Below, piece by piece: positions 33,301 to 46,254 of a stretch of DNA of 64,000 nt (positions are counted from its first letter, which is position 1; every line of letters begins with the position of its first letter). Under the pieces are notes generated by a model. That model was not told where the DNA came from. It ran no database searches and saw only the letters and a program-made list of their open reading frames with translations. The position numbers and the translations under genes were made by a program. The DNA is from Conoideocrella luteorostrata (lineage: Eukaryota; Ascomycota; Sordariomycetes; Hypocreales; Clavicipitaceae), in NCBI GenBank assembly GCA_032433595.1, contig JASWJB010000055.1, forward strand, positions 107,803-171,802, given 5' to 3'.

Positions 33301-33989
33301 CATGGGCAGTCAGCACCTGGTACGGACTACGGGGCATTGCGGAGAGGATGTGTAACTGCCACGACGTCACGGAGTACATCCGTGTATACATTCGCCCGGC
33401 TGGCTATTGCTTCTGGCGGGACAAGGCTTACTTTTGCTAGACGCCTGGGTTACGTGTCAGAAACCAACAATCCAACGAATAATCCAATACAGTAATCAAA
33501 AGTAGGGACGAACAGAGACGGACCCCGTCAGCACGATCCATCAGCAAATAGCGGCTAGCACTCATCACGCCGCCAGGTGGGCAAAGAGTAGTTCCTCCGT
33601 ACGGAGTGGCATCGTAGCAAGTGCAACTAACTTGACGTCCGCAGAGAGAGAGAGAAGCCCACCGCCCCTTCTCCTGGGTGATCGCCAAGCTAATCCTGGT
33701 CCATGCGCCAATGGCATGCGCTGTGACAGATGCCCTGTGTCCAGTCAATACCCTCAACTGGCATCCGTTTGCTCGTAATGCTGGCGAGCCTGGCCAACCT
33801 TGTTCTTTCTTTAGCTTGGCCCGTGGACCCTCTGCCTTCAATTGCCCCACCGGCTGAAGCTGAGCCCCAAGCCTCAAACCACTGGCTCCTGAGTCCTCCT
33901 AGCCTGAAGGCCATCACCGTGTTGCCCTGGCTGGGATGGGCGGGGGCGGGCTCGGCTTTGCCAGTAGCAGGGTTGGGCCATGCATCATC

Positions 33990-34181
33990 TTTTTACCTCC
34001 AGTCTCCGCACTCATACATAAAACAACCAGCTCCCAGTGCCTCCTCCATTGTTTCTTATCCTCTATTCATCTCTCGTTATTTTCCCTCTTGCCACCTTAA
34101 TCCCTTGTTGCTCTTGTATCGACCTTGAATCTGCGTCCATCTTGAAACTATATTAAAGTCTGAGGGCAAGGCATCTTCACA
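33990..34181 (+). promoter_or_regulatory. GFA1 promoter-proximal region and 5' UTR
   Basis: A CATACATAAAA stretch at about 34013-34023 (TATA-like) is followed by a long pyrimidine-rich run to about 34110, typical of highly expressed fungal genes, then the start ATG at 34182. Confidence 0.45.
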
Positions 34182-36766
<2,585 letters not shown>

Positions 36767-37405
36767 AACCTTGGAACTAGAAAGACGCCCGTACATTAGC
36801 CGTACTGGCGTTTCGCTGGCGCGTCGTCACCATTGCTATGGGTGGTGTTATGGCGCCATTAGCCTACGGTATCTGTTTCATTTCATCTTGGACGATGGCT
36901 GATGTATGAAGGGCAGCAACAGCTTGTGCTTGCAGTAGCGACATTGGATGGATAATGGGAGTTTATTAAGTGTGGGATTTTTATTGTCTGGTATGACTAG
37001 CGATTTGGTTGCAGAATTACACTGCGAATTTGATAATGAATCCCCCAGACTGTGGCCATCAACGAGTCAGGGGTAGGTTTAGATGGGGCCAACATGCGCT
37101 CTGCCTGCTTTTTGTTTGGAAAGCTTGCGCTTACGAATATGTAGCAAAATAAAAATCACAGCGCGTATTATTACTTAGTGGATCTTATTTCCAACCCACA
37201 TGGCACCAATGGTGATGACGATGATATGAGAGACCTTGACAAGTAAATGAACCAGTTTATGTGTTGTTACAAGATAGGACGTTCTATGTACGCCTTTTAG
37301 AGATACCACATCTCAACCTCATCACAATGGCAATAGGAGTGAGTTGGTCGTCTAAAACTGACGACAACCGTGGGGAGTCACACCTCGTCCTCAAGGTTCG
37401 CTTTA
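36767..37405. other. Convergent 3' gap between GFA1 and PRE4
   Basis: 639 bp holding the two 3' UTRs. Nothing else is seen. Confidence 0.7.
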
Positions 37406-38337
37406 CTAAACCGTCTGGGTTCCATAACCCTTGATTCTCTCTGCAAAAGCCCAGCTCTGACTCTCCAACTTCTCATCCTCCTTGATCTCAACACCATCCT
37501 TGGTTACAACAGCCAACGAATAACTATCCAAGCTCCTGGCGTCTCTGTAGAAAAGCACCTTCATGCATTCCTTGACCACATTGACAGCCTCCTCGCGTGT
37601 AAGCTTGGCAGCCGCCTCCTCATCAGGAGCGTAGCGACGCATCACAGGCTGGGCAAGCATGGCACCATAACCCGTGGCTAGACTGGGAGAAGAGTATGTT
37701 GTTCCCAGAAGGTCAGCGGCGGCGAGGAAAGGAGCGCCATTGTCGTCGAGGCCGGCTACAAGGAGGTGATTCCATAGGGGGTCGAACTTGGACCGACGGC
37801 GGTAGAGCAGCTTGGAGAGGTACCGATGCAGGTTGGAGGCGTTGAGGCGTGCCGAGTCGGGAGAGTCGTAGGCCTCGTTGAGAGCGAGGTCTGTGAGATG
37901 GCGGTCGAGGTATTGCATATCGGAGATGTCGCCGCTGAAGCCGACGACGGAGGAGTTGGCAAAGGGGCGGAGACGTTTGACGTCGGTGAAGCGGGCGAGG
38001 GAGCCATATGAAGCTGACGAGTGGGAATGTTAGTATTTTGAGCATGAAGACGGCGGTGGTTCAGAGAGGGTTCTGGTAAGAAAACCGTACCGAGATTGTC
38101 GGCCGCTATGACTACGCCGTCCTTGTACTTGATGGCTACGACGGAAGTTCCTGTGACGATGGGCTGCTGTGTATGTGTTGTAGGATCATGGCTCTGCATG
38201 AAAGAGGCGTCATAGGCGCCGTAGATGTCGTCTCTGGGCTGCGAGAGATGTTAGCTTGCGGATGGTGGGACTTGGGCACTCCGTAGGGGAAGGAAGCTGC
38301 AGCGTACTCTGCCCCAAGCTTGTGGTCGGTGGTCCAT
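37406..38337 (-). CDS. pre4: 20S proteasome subunit beta-7 (PRE4)
   Basis: Three exons, 38337-38308, 38238-38091 and 38013-37406, encode 261 residues. It is a non-catalytic beta subunit of the 20S core particle. The short conserved leader MDHRPQAWGRPRDDIYGAYD runs into the propeptide end. The mature chain should begin at Thr33 (TQQPIVTGTSVVAIKYKDGV), the same site as in yeast Pre4. It continues with VIAADNLASYGSLARFTDVK, VGFSGDISDMQYLDRHLTDL, LLVAGLDDNGAPFLAAADLL and YSLAVVTKDGVEI. Exon 1 is supported by the leader homology and a good donor (GTACGC). Intron 1 contains an ACTCCGTAG variant of the dispersed 9-bp motif. It is divergent from the mitochondrial HMG gene. Confidence 0.95.
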
Positions 38338-38993
38338 GGCTCGTGATGGGACGTGGAGGAAGTTGGTAAAGAAGAGAGATGGATTGGTGGGTGAAAACCG
38401 TTGATTCGATTGAGCTGGGGTGGATGGGATAACTCGCTGGATGATGGCGAGCTGACGATGATGCGAGCTGAGGTTGACTGGCGCTGTGTCGTCTCTCTCG
38501 CCGTGGGTCGCGCGTCCTTGCGGGAGCCTGCCAGCCTGCCAGCCTGCGAAAATGGATCGACAATGGAAGCTTTGTTACATAAGCAGATTTGCCTACTCTG
38601 ATTGGTCCGAATGCAACGATTGTAGCTTTATCAGTACTGTGTACTTAAGATAAGCGTGATATTACGTGAAAATACAAGTACAAGATACGAGGGCAACTGC
38701 AGGTATGATAGCTAACTGCAGCAGCTCCTGGAGCTTGCCAGCATGCCTGGGACCAGGGAGGAGGGTTGTTGGGTAGTTAGTTAGAGTTGAGAAGGACGAG
38801 CAACTGCCGCATGCGACCCCAGCCCTCGCCATTTCATGCAACAGCCGCCCTTGTGTGCCATTCAATTTATTTCGTGCACGCAAACGTGACGCATTGCAGT
38901 TTCGAGCCAGCTACGGAGCACAACATCAACTTTCCAAATCATTCCAACATCACGCTCTGACCGATATACCCAGCACCCGCTGGCTTGTAAACA
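38338..38993. promoter_or_regulatory. Divergent promoter region between PRE4 and the mtHMG gene
   Basis: 656 bp between divergent starts. No specific element was recognised. Confidence 0.5.
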
Positions 38994-40068
38994 ATGTTGA
39001 CAGCAATCGGCAGGGCTGCGGCTCGCCGAGTCCTCTTCTCCAGCAGTAGACCAAGCGCTTCCAAACTCGCCACACAGCTCCCCCAAAGATCCGTGAGCCG
39101 ACCCAATGCCACTGTGTTTGCCGTTGCGCGGCCCTTGACCGTCTCAGCATGGATGCGCTCGCCAGTAAAGGGCAGCGCTGGCGGCAGCAAGGCAAAGAAG
39201 GCTACTGGCGCGAAGACGAAGAAGTCCCCGGCGAAAAAGAAGCCCGTGGCAAAGAAAAAGAAGAAGCCTGCCTCTGCGGCTGCTAAGAAGCCCAAGAAGG
39301 CGAAGAAGACGCTGACGCCGGAGGAGAAGGACAAGGCGGAGCTGAGGGAGCTGAAGAAGATGGCGCTGTTGAAGGGCCCGGCGTTGTTGCCGGAGACGGG
39401 GTGGGCAGTGTATGTGGCTGATAATGTTACTGCAGGGCAGGGCAAGTTGACGGATAAGATCAAGGAGGTTGCGGAGAGCTTTGCCGCGCTGTCTGTTTCG
39501 GAGAAGGAGGTATGTCGACACCAATCACTGCCTACATGACTGCTCACATTGGATGAATCCGCATCAGCCGTGCGGGCTGAAGAAGCACACGCAAACCGTG
39601 AGAACATCCTTAGGAAGCTAACAGACAGTACAGAGCCTCAAATCCAAGGCGGTATCCAACCACAACGCCAATAAGGACACCCGCCAAAAATGGATCACTT
39701 CGTACCCCGAAGAGGCTATCTACATGGCCAACATTGCCCGCCGGCGCATCGCCCGCAAACTTGACAAGTCGCGCCTCTACCTAATCCACGATGACCGCCT
39801 GCCCAAGCGCGCTGGTACCGCATACACCCTCTTCATCAAGTCGCGCTTCTCTCAGGCGAACAGCGGGACAGCCAGCGGGACCGCCCAGGACACGTTCCGG
39901 GCTATGAGCGAGGAGTGGCGGTCCATGTCGGAGTCAGAGAAGCAGCCATTCAAGGACGAGGCGGCGAAGGAGGTAGAGACATCGCAGGCGAAGTTGAAGG
40001 AGCTGAAGGAGAAGGCTAGAGCCTATTGGAAGGCTCAAAAGGGGCCTGCTGGTCAAGTTCCTTCGTAA
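38994..40068 (+). CDS. Mitochondrial HMG-box protein (Abf2/mtHMG-like)
   Basis: Two exons, 38994-39509 and 39634-40068, encode 316 residues. The N-terminus MLTAIGRAAARRVLFSSSRP is a typical mitochondrial presequence (basic and hydroxylated, no acidic residue). A Lys/Ala-rich linker follows (KKSPAKKKPVAKKKKKPASA). Two HMG-box-like units come next, about residues 130-215 (ETGWAVYVADNVTAGQGKLT) and 232-310 (PKRAGTAYTLFIKSRFSQAN, FRAMSEEWRSMSESEKQPFK). This layout fits the mitochondrial nucleoid proteins of filamentous ascomycetes that package mtDNA. The intron joins SVSEKE to SLKSKAVSNHN with phase 0. The first box is weaker than the second, as is common. The nucleoid role is inferred from the family. 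Confidence 0.88.
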
Positions 40069-41053
40069 GCCATACGACCACTTGTTAAAAACCCAGATTT
40101 TGGGGTTAGGGGCCGGCGCATCTTAAAGATTGCGGCTTCGCGACGAGAAAAGCTGCCGAGTCTATCAGGGGTTTAAACTAGGGATGGTGCAGAAACTGCA
40201 CCGGAGCTTGACTTTGCAAGCTCCAAAAAGCGCAATTTTGGGGGACCGGTTTTCTTTTGTTATTGGCAATACAACGCAATGCTATGTCAGTTGGGGATTG
40301 GGATTGGGATTGGGAACTTTCTGTAGTGTGTTTCATGTGCGTATGTCCAGTGTATTCGTTGTACTACTAGCAGGGATGGGTGACGTTTGTTCTTGCCGCC
40401 TCGCCCTTTTTTGACAGCACTCGACTGGTGCGCAATCGGTTGTTTGTAGCTACGACGGTGTCTCCAACTATATTATATATATGTCTTTTATTAACACCGA
40501 GTATCCGTCTTTGAGTTCTCAAACTCACTCCTACCTAGAACATTGAGCTTGAACACCCAGTCCGTGGAGGCCAGGCCTGCCCAGGAATATGGAAGTAATG
40601 TCTTGACGGGGATACTCCGTACTTCATACATGTCAGACGCATGTGAGAATTTGTTTCTCCCATGGTTCCTCGGATATCTTCCACAGAGTAGTTGCCAGAT
40701 CACTCGATGGACGAGCATATACTTGAAGGTCTTGCTTGGGGCGGCACACACGACTTGAAATAGTGTTGTGTTATCTAGAAATTAGCCCAAATGTAGGTAG
40801 GTACTCCGTATCCAGGAATAGTAGTAGTAAGTATTACAGGGGGCATCTTTGTCTCCTCAACGCCAGATTCGCTCGCCTTATGAACAAACACCTTTATAAC
40901 ACAGGCCCCCAGCCCCGTAAAGCTATAAACATTCACATCTTGGTTCCTCCCCACGCGGAACAAAACCTCCATCGTAATCTCCATGGAGTACTATGCGATT
41001 CACGTAATATCCCAAAATTTTCAACAACGCCTTGCTATGCATGCATATCTAAT
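40069..41053. other. Convergent intergenic gap
   Basis: 985 bp between the mtHMG gene and the minus-strand gene at 41054. Holds a GGATTG hexamer run near 40292-40314 and two exact motif copies (40612, 40802). No gene is seen. Confidence 0.6.
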
Positions 41054-42496
41054 TCAGAGGCGCTTCTCAACACCAGCTACCTCGAGGACAGGATCGCCAG
41101 CTGCATCGAACCACTTCGCACCTGTAGTTTTGATCTGCCGGCCACTGGCGAGGTACAACAACAGATAGGTATGTTTCGTAACATGGCCCCAGCAATAGAA
41201 GCGAATCCAGTCGTGTAGTTTGTCCCGGCGACACCACACACCCCATCCTGCCAGACCGCTGCGCAAGTAGTTCGTTAGAAACACCCATGTATCCAGGCGG
41301 ACGGGCTCTGTCCAGGACGTGCAGTCCACTAGCCAGTAGCCGCGCTCGAAGGGGCTAACATGGCGGCTGGCAATCGGCTTGTATCGAGAAGAGAGATCCC
41401 GCGCCAGCTTGTCTAACTTTGATGAGACAAGCGACGTTGGATCAATGTTGGTAACTGACACTGGCGGCGAGGGCGGCGTAATGTCCAAGGTGGTGGCGAT
41501 TTGCTCGATGGTGGAAGATACGCCCGACGAACGGACGGGACCCGTGTCGCTCGAGGTTCTTGTAAGTTGGACAGAGTCGATCTCGCCACCTTGGTGAGCT
41601 CGTTTGAGAGCCTTCGTCGATGGTGGCTCTGATCCAGCCCGTGATGCGGAAGTTGAAGAAGACAAGCTGACGAAACTGCTTGAGATGTGCGTAAGATCAA
41701 AGTCCAGCTCGGGTTGGGGGTCGTCTTGGTCTATTACATGTCGTTTGTGCAAGTTTCCGGGTGGTGGTGCTGGAGTGACCGGAATGGTTTTTGTCGGGTT
41801 CCTTCTCTGCTGTCTCCGGCTGGGGGGCGATTTACTGTCGGGAGTGGGTATTGAGGATGGCACGTCGATGGACCCGAAATTGGCGGTTGGTGACGGTGGC
41901 TTAGATCGATCTTTGCACGACGACGGTGACGACGGCGGCGACGACGACGAACCAGGTGGACGGGCATGTTGGAGATATCGCTCAAGAACTCTAGTGGGAG
42001 TGACATTGATGATGCCGGCGTCAGGAAGAGGATACGAGTCGGGTATCTGGCTTGGTGGTGACCTCCACGGCGAGCGTGACGGAGGACATGGCTGCGGCTT
42101 CGGCGGCGACACCACATTGACGGTTTGCGCAGTCGCGAACTGCACTGTTGGTCGGAATCGTGGCGAAGACCGATTATCAATAGCACCTTGGAAGCTGAGA
42201 TCCTGCGACTCCGGTCCAAAGTGTTGCTCTGTAGCGGCCGTTGCGAAGTTTTGGCCCTCAGACCCGACCAAGTTATACACCTCGTGTTGGTGTTGGTGCC
42301 GGTCCCGTCCCAACGTCTGCACACGAGCCGTACGAGCCTGCGGAACAGTCACCTGCGCGACGTCTGCCCTGCTTTCCGGCTCTGGCTGAAAGGCGAGATA
42401 CGCATTCGCAAGCTGTCTATATGTAGCGTCGTCAGAGACTCTGCCCGGCGCAGCTACGTGAACGAGGATCTCGACGTCAGACGACTGGCTCGCCAT
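41054..42496 (-). CDS. Conserved fungal protein with Trp/Cys-rich C-terminal domain, 480 aa
   Basis: Single exon, ATG at 42496-42494, stop at 41056-41054. Most of the protein is a disordered, Pro/Ser-rich region (PPKPQPCPPSRSPWRSPPSQ; PPGSSSSPPSSPSSCKDRSK) with basic patches such as RRQQRRNPTK. The C-terminal 105 residues form a compact domain: VSPFERGYWLVDCTSWTEPV, TWVFLTNYLRSGLAGWGVWC, DWIRFYCWGHVTKHTYLLLY, ASGRQIKTTGAKWFDAAGDP. I recall this domain as widely conserved in filamentous ascomycetes, but I know of no assigned function. The spacing of Trp, Cys and His residues suggests a structural core rather than an enzyme. No signal peptide or membrane segment. It is divergent from the GST-like gene. 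Confidence 0.8.
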   Translation of the reverse strand: MASQSSDVEILVHVAAPGRVSDDATYRQLANAYLAFQPEPESRADVAQVTVPQARTARVQTLGRDRHQHQHEVYNLVGSEGQNFATAATEQHFGPESQDLSFQGAIDNRSSPRFRPTVQFATAQTVNVVSPPKPQPCPPSRSPWRSPPSQIPDSYPLPDAGIINVTPTRVLERYLQHARPPGSSSSPPSSPSSCKDRSKPPSPTANFGSIDVPSSIPTPDSKSPPSRRQQRRNPTKTIPVTPAPPPGNLHKRHVIDQDDPQPELDFDLTHISSSFVSLSSSTSASRAGSEPPSTKALKRAHQGGEIDSVQLTRTSSDTGPVRSSGVSSTIEQIATTLDITPPSPPVSVTNIDPTSLVSSKLDKLARDLSSRYKPIASRHVSPFERGYWLVDCTSWTEPVRLDTWVFLTNYLRSGLAGWGVWCRRDKLHDWIRFYCWGHVTKHTYLLLYLASGRQIKTTGAKWFDAAGDPVLEVAGVEKRL

Positions 42497-43642
42497 CCCT
42501 TGAGTCAGTGAAGTTGCCGCTACCGTTTGGTGTTAGTCGAAGTGGAAAATGTTTCATGGCGGCGTTGTGTTCTTGCAGCGACGAAGGAGAAATCTGTGCG
42601 ACCGCTGGAGGTTCTATGGGCGCGCCAGCCCAATCAATGGTGCTGGGTGCTGGGTGCTAGGTGCAACTCTAGATGGTGGTTTGTGAATTGCAAAAACTTT
42701 AAGGCGTAGATTCACGTTTACGGCGGGACTGGCTGGACAAAGATGGGGGGGGATGGGGAGGTTGTGGGCAGACCAGGCAGGAAGACTACTAGGCAGCGAG
42801 GATATGTGGCGTAGGTGAGAGGATGAATTGATGAATTGATGAATTGATCCTGAGGATGGCCAGCGGGAGTCGTGATGTTCCCTGGATGGATGGATGGATG
42901 TTCGCCATTTACACCCCGCCGCAGTGTAGAGGAGGATATGTACTCTGAGTCCAGGTACCTAGAATGGCAGCTCGAACAGGCATAAGCGGCTGCTTTGGTT
43001 GGCTGCTCGGCTCTGGTGCGTCGATGCATGGGTTTAGCGCGCATGCATGCATGCCCCCCCCCCCCCACTCTTGAAGGAAGCAGTCACAGTGACAGCCTTT
43101 ACTCTGCAGGCTGCAGCTCTCATTATGGTGTGGTGTAAGTGGGCGAGCTTAACATCGTCAAATGCTGATACCAAGACAGGAGCAAAACATGTGCATGTGC
43201 GTGTGCATGTGCGTAAGAGGAGATGGGTGATAGCAAGGGCATCTGAGATATCAATTTACCCCGTCTGATAATTGCTATACTCGCTTGCCTGGGCTGCGTA
43301 ATTCTGAACATGAAAGGAGGCCAAACCCTCCCCCCTCCCCCACCGTGACTCTGCAACTCGCATGTATTACTATTTGGTCATGGAACTGCCTAATTTGGCC
43401 GTCTGTCCCCGCAGCCAACATCATCTCGGCTGACACGCCCAACCGTGCCTGGTTGACCCGTCCATGGCCTACATACATTTCGAGCAGCTTTACGGAGTAC
43501 ATGAATTTTCTGAACGCAGCCTACGCCACGTTATAGCTCCATTGGTTTTCGTCTGAACAGACAGACAGACAGACAGACAGACAAGGACCTATCCACAGCC
43601 TCGAAGTTTGCCATTGCGAATTGAAGCGCTGGTCCCGCCAAC
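42497..43642. promoter_or_regulatory. Divergent promoter region with microsatellites
   Basis: 1.15 kb between divergent starts. Contains ATGAATTG octamer and GGAT tetramer arrays (about 42823-42900), a C13 tract at about 43054-43066, one motif copy at 43491, and six ACAG tetramers at 43557-43580, 60 bp before the GST-like start. Confidence 0.6.
43557..43580 (+). repeat. ACAG tetranucleotide microsatellite (6 units)
   Basis: Perfect tandem ACAG units in the 5' flank of the GST-like gene. Confidence 0.9.
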
Positions 43643-44665
43643 ATGAGTTCCGGAACCCCCTCACATATCTCTGGACCGCTAGGCCCGACAGACCATTACA
43701 CTTTCCACATGTTCCCGTTTAGTCTCTACTCCATCATGTCACGATTCACATATGTGCTTGGGAGAGCGTCTCTGGGAGGCCAACCTGACCCGCTGGTCTT
43801 TGATCTCCAACTCGTCAATTTACATCGCAACGAGCACATCTCCGAAGACCATCTCACGCGAGTCAACCCAAAAGGACAAGTACACCACCATCCCTTTTCT
43901 AACTTCACCCTCGTGTTGGAAGGGCCATGCCTCGTTCGCCGCTAACATCGCCATGCCCCTCCAATCCAGGTACCTGCCCTGACTGGCGATAAGTTGCCCT
44001 CACCACTAACAGACAGCCTGGACATCTCGTTCCTCCTGTGCGAATACTACCCCCAGCTCCTGCCTCCTAGGCACGCGCCGGAGATCCGGAACAGCCTCTC
44101 CCAACTGCATAAGTTTCATGCGCTCCCTCTCTCTGTGTCCCCAGCGGGTCGGGGGCATGTAATCCCATGCGAAGATGTTGATGAGCGCTTGGCAAGGCAG
44201 GACATCAGTCCGACGTACCGCCAAGCGCTGGAATTCAAAAAGAGATTGTAAGTTGTGACAGAGCAGCTGCCTTGCTGGGTGTCTGTGCCGCGCCAGCTGG
44301 TCTAACTTGCTGTGATTAGCCATGATCAATATACGAGAGATGCCGTCTCGCTGGAAAACGTCCAATGGGCTGAGACGAAAACCCGCGAACTGTGCGAAAG
44401 CCTCGCGCAGATATACCAGACACATGGTAACAGTACGTCTGCATGGCTCTTTGGCCCTGATACCGGGCCAACTGTGCTTGATGCGCACGTGGTGGCGTAT
44501 TTTGTCAGACTGCTCGACATGGATCGACGTGACTTGATTCCCGATAGCTTGCGGCAGTACACGGAGAGAATCAAGGCGGGTTCGGAGTGGAATCAAGTGA
44601 CACATGGCCGGTCTACGATATGGTCAATTTCGGTTGGGCATGTGGGTTTGCTAGATCCGTTGTGA
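43643..44665 (+). CDS. Glutathione S-transferase-like protein
   Basis: Three exons, 43643-43879, 43970-44247 and 44320-44665, encode 286 residues. The N-terminal part has the thioredoxin-fold pattern of GSTs (FHMFPFSLYSIMSRFTYVLG ... NPKGQ-VPALTGDKLPSPLTDS), including the cis-Pro (VPAL) and the D/S pair in TDSLDI. The C-terminal part is helical, with a GST-C-like segment WLFGPDTGPTVLDAHVVAYF; the Asp in VLDAH is the usual GST helix-6 capping residue. Splices join KGQ to VPAL and KKR to FHDQYTRDAV in frame. It may conjugate or reduce electrophiles with glutathione; substrates cannot be guessed. No targeting signal is visible. Divergent paralogues of this sort are common in fungi. Confidence 0.82.
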
Positions 44666-45786
44666 CAAGAGCATGGTAGGGGTCCTCTGCTGTTCATGCG
44701 CGGTGCCTCATCTCGCGAGACGTGTATTGAGCTCAGTCTGAAGACTGCTGTGCCATGTTATGTAGAAGCAGACTATTGAGTAACTATATAGTGAATTAGG
44801 AACCGCCTTCGTTTCTGCATTGATTGCGAGTCTCAATAGGCATTGGCCGGAATCTCGCTCACATAGCTCAAGCCCCAACAACCCTCAGACTTTACTGTCG
44901 ACCTGGAAAACAGAATACTCTTTTCTCAGGCGTATGTCTCCCCCTACGTATAGCCATACCCATTACTCGCTCATCGTCTCTACACCTAGTAGTTGTCAAG
45001 GGTCTTGTACGTCCATCTACTCACACAGTACACAGTAGCTATTTTTCTTCTTCTTTCTTTTCTTTAGTCCCTCGTGGAATAGTCTCCATCCGTCACTTCA
45101 CACTATTTAGAGGCCGGCCATGTCCTGCCAGAGAACATTGACCAACAGTTCGATATCCACAAGTAATGGGACTTGGGCATTTGCGTCGTATGGTGCAGTA
45201 TCAGTCTGGCCGTGCTGTTCCACGCAGAATAGCAGCGGCATCTGACTACGGAGTACAACTCGTGACAGCAGTCAGTCCCTCACGCGGCAGAGCCAGCCTA
45301 CAGTGGCAATGGAGGGGCTCGTCTGAAAAGCCACAACCTAAACGACACCATCTACTGCCTCCTCTCTACATCATGCTAGTTACCTGGAACTTGGAATTCT
45401 TGTCGTTCATATCCCCGCTCTTATTTTTCTTCCGCAGCGCAGGACGCCATGGAACGCTCGTCCAACGAATAGATCTGTGATTGGCGGATTATAGAATACT
45501 TTGCGAGCTGATTATGAGCCGCCCACACCAAATTAGCTGGCGACGTATGCTGTACCTATTGCAGATACGTTGGTTGTAAGGCCGTTCCAGTGCGTTCTTC
45601 GCTGCGAAACAGCACGAATAGGAATTCAAAGCTCTGTGTGATGAGCGTGCTGAAGGCAGAAGATGATGTCTTTAGCTGGTGGCTGTTCAGAGGAGCGTGG
45701 GAGCGGAAGCAAGTGTTCGTTGGATAAAGCAACTATAGGAAGTGAGCGAGTGACTGACTTCCTCCGTACGGAGTGTAAGAAGAGTA

Positions 45787-45832
45787 CTACTCGTGCCACG
45801 TCCCACCTAAACGTGGGGCGTGGCACGAGTAG
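45787..45832. repeat. Hairpin: 20-bp arms, 6-nt loop
   Basis: Left arm 45787-45806 (CTACTCGTGCCACGTCCCAC) pairs with right arm 45813-45832 across the loop CTAAAC with one mismatch (a G-T wobble in RNA). It abuts the inverted repeat that starts at 45834. Confidence 0.85.
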
Positions 45833-45833
45833 C

Positions 45834-46094
45834 ATCTCTTTGGCGACCGTAAGGCCACACTCTCGTACCAGTCTCCACAAGCGACCCTGTCAACATGGAC
45901 GACCTAGAGTGACCTTCAGTAGTGCTCTGGGCTGTGAGACGTGCGATGTGTCTCTTTGCAATTCGAAAATTTGCTAGGACTTCTATCATAGTATGAAATA
46001 GCAGGCAGGATAAGTACCTTCCAGTGCTCCGCTTCAAATTGGCTGCGACCCCCTATCCGGTACCAAAATGTGGCCTTACGGTCGCCAAAGAGAT
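45834..46094. mobile_element. Possible foldback/MITE element with 26-bp perfect inverted repeats
   Basis: The 26 bp at 45834-45859 (ATCTCTTTGGCGACCGTAAG...) are exactly inverted at 46069-46094, with weaker pairing further inward (CTCTCGTACC and TTTGGTACC). Immediately outside, both sides read AGC, a possible 3-bp target duplication. The 209-bp interior is non-coding. The element lies 160 bp upstream of the ERG26 start codon. Confidence 0.5.
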
Positions 46095-46254
46095 AGCTAA
46101 GAGCAAGCCAAGCAAATCCACGAGACCCGCTCTCGACGCCGACGGTCCGCCCTCCCCAACCGTCCTCGTCGCGACACCCCTTTCAACCATTCGGGGGGAA
46201 AGAAAAGAACATCCATTTATCCAACGGGGTTAAACAAAACAAAAGAAAAAAAGA

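Larger units (their letters stand above)
30302..34181. other. Repeat-rich 3.9-kb intergenic region
   Basis: No supported gene. Contains the trinucleotide-derived array (30898-31155), one palindromic motif copy (32160-32175), the inverted-repeat element (33030-33300) and the GFA1 promoter. Frames such as 31498-31872 and 33730-34128 plus have no recognisable content. Confidence 0.6.
44666..46254. other. ERG26 upstream region with inverted repeats
   Basis: 1.6 kb without a supported gene. Contains a 20-bp-arm hairpin (45787-45832), a 26-bp perfect inverted repeat pair (45834-45859 and 46069-46094) and one exact motif copy (45247). The ERG26 leader at 46200-46254 is A-rich. Confidence 0.65.

Noticed and set aside
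33730..34128. Plus-strand Pro/Leu-rich frame before GFA1
   Set aside because: Coincides with the pyrimidine-rich GFA1 promoter and leader; composition explains the apparent protein.
41604..42389. Plus-strand frame of 261 codons
   Set aside because: Antisense of the Pro/Ser-rich disordered region of the minus-strand gene at 41054-42496, whose C-terminal domain is the recognisable one.
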